NCBI GenBank assembly: GCA_052034255.1
Contig: JBPOIU010000022.1
Location: 25,554 to 89,553 of the forward strand
Source of the DNA: JADJEK01 sp052034255
GTDB taxonomy: Bacteria; Planctomycetota; B15-G4; JADJEK01
DNA: 64,000 nucleotides
Direction: 5' to 3'
Position 1 is the first letter of the stretch; each line of letters begins with the position of its first letter. Shown in pieces: positions 60,119 to 64,000 of this stretch. A program made the translations under genes and the position numbers. The notes below the pieces were generated by a model. It ran no database searches. It had not been told where the DNA came from and worked only from the letters and a program-made list of their open reading frames with translations.

Positions 60119-62722
60119 TCAGGGGTCGACGCTTCGCGCGCAGCGGAATCCCACGAGTGGCGGCCGATTCGAAGGTCCGAACATCGACTGGAACGAGTGG
60201 GTTCCCCCGAGCGACTTCGCGTCGTACGTCGAGCTTCCACCGAGCAGCAGCCGGTCGAAATCCCGCAGCTCGATGAACGCACCGTTGAACTCGACGAGCG
60301 GCCCGGACACGACTTCAGCGACGTTTCCGAGCAGATCGGCGACTCCTTGGGGCGTGTTCCCGGAGGGGAGCGATCCGACGGGGCGCAGGTAGTTCCTCAA
60401 CAATTCGCGACGCGCGCGAGCCGCGTCGTCCGACCGCGGATCCACCCACGCGAGGATCGGAAATGCCGGCATCCCGGAGACGACGCGTGCTGGATCCGGA
60501 GCGTCGCCCCACGGCATCGAGCGCACGCCACCGCCGGTCCGCGCGTATTCCCATTCCGCGTGCGTCGGCAGGCGCATGCCCGCCCACGCCAGATACGCAT
60601 CGATCTCCGCGAGCGACAAGCCCGTGATCGGCAGGTCGTCGCACCACTCCTCCATCACGTCCGCCCAGTGCAGCGGGCGCGCGCCGCCGGTCGCGACGAC
60701 GAACGCTCGGTACTGCGCGATCGTCGTCTCGTGCTTCGCGAGCAAGAACGGAGCGACCTCGACGCTCTCGCCGACGAAGCGACAGCCCGACGTCTCGTGC
60801 TCCGTGCCGAGTCGCATCGTGCCGCCGGTGAACGCCACGAGTTCCGGCAGCGTCCCCGGCGCGTGCTCGACTTGCGTCGCGTCGAGCACGATCCGCATCG
60901 CGTCGATGCCCGGCGAGCGGTCGAACTCACGCACCACTCCGTTCCCGGCACGCACGACGTAGCGGGCGTGGCCGGCTTCGACCGCGTGCGCCCGATCCGC
61001 CGGACCGAGCACCGTGCGCACCAGCGCGACATTGGTGCGCGGATCGAGCACGACCCGCTCGAGAACCGCCGGGATCGGCGCGCCGTGGGCATCGCGCGCG
61101 ACGACCTCGACGATCGGGAGGCTCCAGTTCGGGTCAGCCCCGGCGGCGAAGCGCGTGTCCGCGGGCTCGAGCACGTGCAGGTCCTGGTACAGGCGCACGG
61201 CGTTGGCTTCCGCCGCGACGCGTTCTTGCGCCGGAGTGGACTCGGTGCGCGCCGTCGCTTCGAGGATCCGCGCGTCGGCCGCGAGTCGCGCGACCAGCGC
61301 CGCGCGTTCCGCTTCGAACCGAGCCAACGTCGCATCGGCGGCAGCGAGCTCCGGACGCAACGCGGCGACCTCCAGCGCGTCGTCGCGCGCCCGCGCGACG
61401 TCCGCGACGTCGCTGCGCGAGAACGGCGCGTTTCCGACCACCCGGCCGACCGCGCCGATCAGGCTCCGCGCGCGCGACGAATCGGAGACGTGCGCCCATG
61501 TGAGCACCGTGGCGACCGTCAGCACCACGGCGACGGCAGCGGCGATCAACGGAACGCGCCGGCGCCGACCGAGCGACCGCGCGCGCGCGGCGATCCCGGG
61601 CAGCGTCACATCGACCGACTCGCCAGCGATGAACCGTCGCAGGTGCACGGCGAACTCGGCAGCCGTGCCGTAGCGCCGTTTGCTCGCCTTCTCGAGCGCG
61701 CGCAGGCAGATCGCCGACAGCGCGCGCGGCACGTGTCGATTGCGCTCGTGCGGCGGCGCCGGATCGATCAAGTCGATCGAACGCTGCACCAATTGCGGCG
61801 TCGGCGCCTCGAACGGTTTCTCCAAGGTCAGCAATTCGTAGAGCACGACGCCGATCGACCACACGTCGCTGCGAGCGTCGATCTGCTCGTGCAGCGAGCG
61901 CGTCTGCTCGGGGCTCATGTAGTGCACGGTGCCGCCGACGTCGTTCGTCCGGGTGATCGTCGTGTCGTCCGACGAGCGCGCGAGCCCGAAGTCCGCGATC
62001 TTCGGCGTGCGCGCCGCGTCGATCAGGATGTTGCTCGGCTTCAAGTCGCGATGGACGATGCCGTGCTCGTGTGCGTGCTGCACCGCATCGAGCACGCGCG
62101 CGATCAACTCGGCGACGGCGAGTTCGTAGCCCGGTGCCCGGAACGACGGCAGGTAGTGCTCGACCTCGGTCGCGACGCCCGCCAGCGCACGGATCTCCTT
62201 GGCCAGGTCGTGCCCCTCGACGAGTTCCATCGCGAACCACCGCGAGATCTCGTCCCCTCCGGCGTCGACGATCGTGACGATGCCGGGATGGGCGAGCGCG
62301 CGCACGGCCGCCGATTCGCGCTCGAAGCGGCGCACTTCGATCGTGGACGGTAGTTGGCTCGCCGGCAGCACCTTGACCGCCGCGATCTGCCCGCTCCCGC
62401 GATGCTGCGCGCGATACACGATGCCCATGCCGCCGCGCCCGATCACGGACTTCAATTCCCAATCGCCCGCGCTCTCCTGCATCGTGACCACGGGCGGACC
62501 CGTGAGTTGCGCCGCGCGCCGCAGCGCGGTGTCGGGCGCCTTCAGGAATCCCGAGTGCGTCTCGACCGAGAGCAACGACACGACCTCGGCGTGGAGAGCC
62601 GCATCGTCACCGCAACGCTTTGCGATGTAGGGCGCACGATCCGCGCTGGGCAGCGCGAGCGCCTCACCGACGATGTCCTTCGTGAGTTCCCAACGCTTCG
62701 GATCCGGCACCGTCCGCTCCAC
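60119..62722 (-). CDS. Ser/Thr protein kinase fused to formylglycine-generating-enzyme-like domain
   Basis: An 867-residue membrane protein. Residues ~10-75 form the small helical module common ahead of planctomycete kinases. The kinase domain runs ~88-365, with VIGRGGMGIVYRA (glycine loop), Lys 117, HRDLKPSN (Asp ~226), DFG at 244-246, and GGTVHYMSPEQ. A membrane helix lies at ~390-412 (PLIAAAVAVVLTVATVLTWA). An extracytoplasmic coiled and beta region (~420-635) precedes a C-terminal FGE-sulfatase (SUMF1-like) domain at ~640-867 (ISDYLAWAGMRLPTHAEWEYA-type block, GVADLLGNVAEVVSG, VGFRCARS). The kinase is cytoplasmic and the FGE-like part outside, so it may be a sensor. The GTG start at 62722 has AGGGG upstream. 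Confidence 0.93.
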   Translation of the reverse strand: MERTVPDPKRWELTKDIVGEALALPSADRAPYIAKRCGDDAALHAEVVSLLSVETHSGFLKAPDTALRRAAQLTGPPVVTMQESAGDWELKSVIGRGGMGIVYRAQHRGSGQIAAVKVLPASQLPSTIEVRRFERESAAVRALAHPGIVTIVDAGGDEISRWFAMELVEGHDLAKEIRALAGVATEVEHYLPSFRAPGYELAVAELIARVLDAVQHAHEHGIVHRDLKPSNILIDAARTPKIADFGLARSSDDTTITRTNDVGGTVHYMSPEQTRSLHEQIDARSDVWSIGVVLYELLTLEKPFEAPTPQLVQRSIDLIDPAPPHERNRHVPRALSAICLRALEKASKRRYGTAAEFAVHLRRFIAGESVDVTLPGIAARARSLGRRRRVPLIAAAVAVVLTVATVLTWAHVSDSSRARSLIGAVGRVVGNAPFSRSDVADVARARDDALEVAALRPELAAADATLARFEAERAALVARLAADARILEATARTESTPAQERVAAEANAVRLYQDLHVLEPADTRFAAGADPNWSLPIVEVVARDAHGAPIPAVLERVVLDPRTNVALVRTVLGPADRAHAVEAGHARYVVRAGNGVVREFDRSPGIDAMRIVLDATQVEHAPGTLPELVAFTGGTMRLGTEHETSGCRFVGESVEVAPFLLAKHETTIAQYRAFVVATGGARPLHWADVMEEWCDDLPITGLSLAEIDAYLAWAGMRLPTHAEWEYARTGGGVRSMPWGDAPDPARVVSGMPAFPILAWVDPRSDDAARARRELLRNYLRPVGSLPSGNTPQGVADLLGNVAEVVSGPLVEFNGAFIELRDFDRLLLGGSSTYDAKSLGGTHSFQSMFGPSNRPPLVGFRCARSVDP

Positions 62723-62843
62723 CGCGCACCCCTATGTGGCGGTGGCATTCGACCACAAGCCGAAGGTCCGCGACACCCGCCGCGTCGGGAGCGCGCATTG
62801 CGTCGCCGCGAAGCCGTTGCCGCGCCGGGGCCGCAGCGGTCGG

Positions 62844-63785
62844 TCAGCGCACCTCGAAGGTCACGACCTTGCGACTCGGGCGGGGCTCGTCGAAGCGCAG
62901 CGTGAGTTCCCCCACGCGTTCGATGCGGCTGAAGTCCGCAAGCCGCAACGTCCAGTCGCCGAGCTCGTCGACCGGGACGGCGTCGACGAGCACGCGGGTC
63001 GGATCGCCGTCGGCGACGCGCGCCGGCAGGCGCGTGGCCACGCCGGACGGCGAAATGACGTCGACGAACGGGCGCGGCGGGACGGCGTCGCGCGGCACGC
63101 GCAGAACGACGGAGCGCAGAGTTCGCCCCTCCATCCCGCCGAACGGGATCGTCAGTGGCTTGCCGTCGCGCAGGGTGGCCGGATCGAGCACGATCGGTTC
63201 GACGATGCCCCGCGTGGTGACGACCAGGCGGCCGCTGCCGAGCCCCGGCTGCGGTCGCAACTCGAGGCGGTACGTACCGGTGGTCGAGGCCACGACGCGA
63301 TCGAGACGCGCCGCGGCGCCGGGCCCGACGTCGATCGAATCGCGCAGGCCGCCGTCGGGACCGATCAGTCGCACGGACGCGCGCGCGCGACCGCCCTCGA
63401 CCCGCGCAACGAACTCGAAGCGCGTCTTGGCCACCGCATCGAACTCGAACGCTGCCGCGGCGGCTTTCTCGAGCTCGAGCTCGAGGCGTTCCCCGAGCAC
63501 CCCTCGGACCACGAGCGGCTCGCCGTCCTTGTCCGTGGATTCATCGTCCGTGAGTTCGCGCAGCCGCTCGGGCTCGATGCGGAGTTTGCGCCCGAGCGGA
63601 TCCTGCCCGGCGTCGAGCCCGCCCGTCGGCGGAGGCGGCGGCGCCGTGGGCACGACGCTTGGCGGCGAAACCGGCGCGCGGGGTGGGAACGTGGGCGCCG
63701 GCCGCGGAGGGTGCGTCACGCCACCGACCGGAGCTCCCAAGGCGGATACGAGGATCAGCAGACCGCTGGCGAACGCATCGACCAT
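62844..63785 (-). CDS. Hypothetical secreted Pro-rich beta protein, 313 aa
   Basis: A 313-residue protein with a signal peptide (FASGLLILVSALGAPVG). A proline-rich linker (~25-55, including PTAPPPPPTGG) leads to beta-rich repeats at ~85-313 that resemble bacterial pre-peptidase C-terminal or Ig-like domains: AKTRFEFVARVEGGRARASV, TTGTYRLELRPQPGLGSGRL and DELGDWTLRLADFSRIERVG. The last block resembles the P-proprotein/PPC ending pattern. The precise family is not certain and no catalytic residues are visible. The start is secure, since GGAGG precedes the ATG. It lies 121 bases upstream of the kinase gene on the same strand and may share regulation. Confidence 0.75.
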   Translation of the reverse strand: MVDAFASGLLILVSALGAPVGGVTHPPRPAPTFPPRAPVSPPSVVPTAPPPPPTGGLDAGQDPLGRKLRIEPERLRELTDDESTDKDGEPLVVRGVLGERLELELEKAAAAAFEFDAVAKTRFEFVARVEGGRARASVRLIGPDGGLRDSIDVGPGAAARLDRVVASTTGTYRLELRPQPGLGSGRLVVTTRGIVEPIVLDPATLRDGKPLTIPFGGMEGRTLRSVVLRVPRDAVPPRPFVDVISPSGVATRLPARVADGDPTRVLVDAVPVDELGDWTLRLADFSRIERVGELTLRFDEPRPSRKVVTFEVR

Positions 63786-64000
63786 GACATCCTCCCGAGA
63801 TCCCGCGGCCGCGCGCGCCGACCCGAGTCGACGGGCAGCGGCGCGGCGCGCTCGTGTAGAGCGCCCGGGGTCGAGGGTATCCGGTCCAGCGGTCTTAGGC
63901 CGTGGGGCAAAACCACGCGTGGGGGGGTTGTCTGACCGCCGGAACCGCCCGCCGGGCGAGGCCGCCCCCCCGGGGCGCCCCGCCCGCCGTCCGGGCCGCC
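63786..64000. other. Window end without gene; last ~80 bases near-pure G/C
   Basis: There is no open reading frame of note. From ~63920 the sequence becomes long runs of G and C (for example 7-base G and C homopolymers and a GCCCCCCCGGGGCGCCCC stretch), unlike the codon-structured high-GC DNA elsewhere. It could be a promoter region of the next gene, a stable GC hairpin, or degraded assembly sequence at a contig end. I see no clear motif. Confidence 0.6.

Noticed and set aside
1..64000. tRNA, rRNA, riboswitch or CRISPR elements
   Set aside because: No cloverleaf with the TTC-rich T-loop pattern, no rRNA core sequence and no regularly spaced repeats were noticed. A covariance-model scan would be needed to be certain.

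Overview
The window is a high-GC, gene-dense chromosomal segment whose gene content points to a planctomycete. The main pointers are: a long secreted FG-GAP/VCBS repeat protein ending in a small beta-rich domain; a Ser/Thr kinase fused to a formylglycine-generating-enzyme-like domain; a 2519-residue secreted TPR plus alpha-2-macroglobulin-like protein; an ECF sigma factor of the ECF42 type paired with a YCII/DGPF protein; and many lipoproteins. The taxon is inferred from gene content, not from a marker gene. No rRNA, tRNA, CRISPR array, prophage or transposase gene was recognised.

Layout. 1-3180: the tail of a truncated gene, two small conserved genes, and a secreted alpha/alpha-toroid protein. 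3190-10064 (minus): a VOC protein, the ECF42/YCII pair, and an Att-type ABC operon (ATPase, fused double-FtsX permease, AttH-like lipocalin). 10131-14312 (minus): four genes joined by 4-nt overlaps, encoding a C39-like peptidase, an ATP-grasp ligase of the RimK group, a GCS2-type carboxylate-amine ligase and an N-formylglutamate-amidohydrolase-like enzyme. This is a probable peptide or amide-forming pathway and the best candidate here for an under-described system. 14384-18653 (minus): a Wzm/Wzt polysaccharide exporter and two GT2 glycosyltransferases directly upstream of that cluster.

18780-19790 holds an exonuclease fused to a WYL-like domain, followed by a 160-bp nested palindromic element. 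19791-24342 has a one-CxxC protein, an orphan membrane-anchored substrate-binding protein, a polytopic membrane protein and an unknown membrane protein. 24432-29166 is a plus-strand envelope group (CHASE2-adenylate cyclase, SH3 protein, M48 lipoprotein protease, coiled-coil secreted protein, small lipoprotein) closed by a strong intrinsic terminator. 29356-46839 mixes envelope and glycan functions: SGNH protein, GH26-like lipoprotein, VanX-like dipeptidase, C39-like protein, NagB, FG-GAP protein, SSS symporter with a GH10-like lipoprotein, N-acetylmuramoyl-L-alanine amidase and a dipeptide epimerase. Housekeeping metabolism (acyl-CoA dehydrogenase, PdxH) lies among them. 46949-54508 is the giant macroglobulin-like gene. 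54636-63785 has an EamA transporter, a 556-bp gene-free stretch with AT-richer inverted repeats, a tail-anchored coiled-coil protein, a CCA-adding-type nucleotidyltransferase, and a minus-strand unit with the kinase-FGE fusion and two unknown proteins. The last ~120 bases are extremely G/C-rich and carry no gene.

Two themes recur. One is envelope and peptidoglycan turnover: NagB, VanX, amidase and L-Ala-D/L-Glu-type epimerase are all steps of muropeptide recycling. The other is translational coupling: many adjacent genes overlap by ATGA, GTGA or TGATG.
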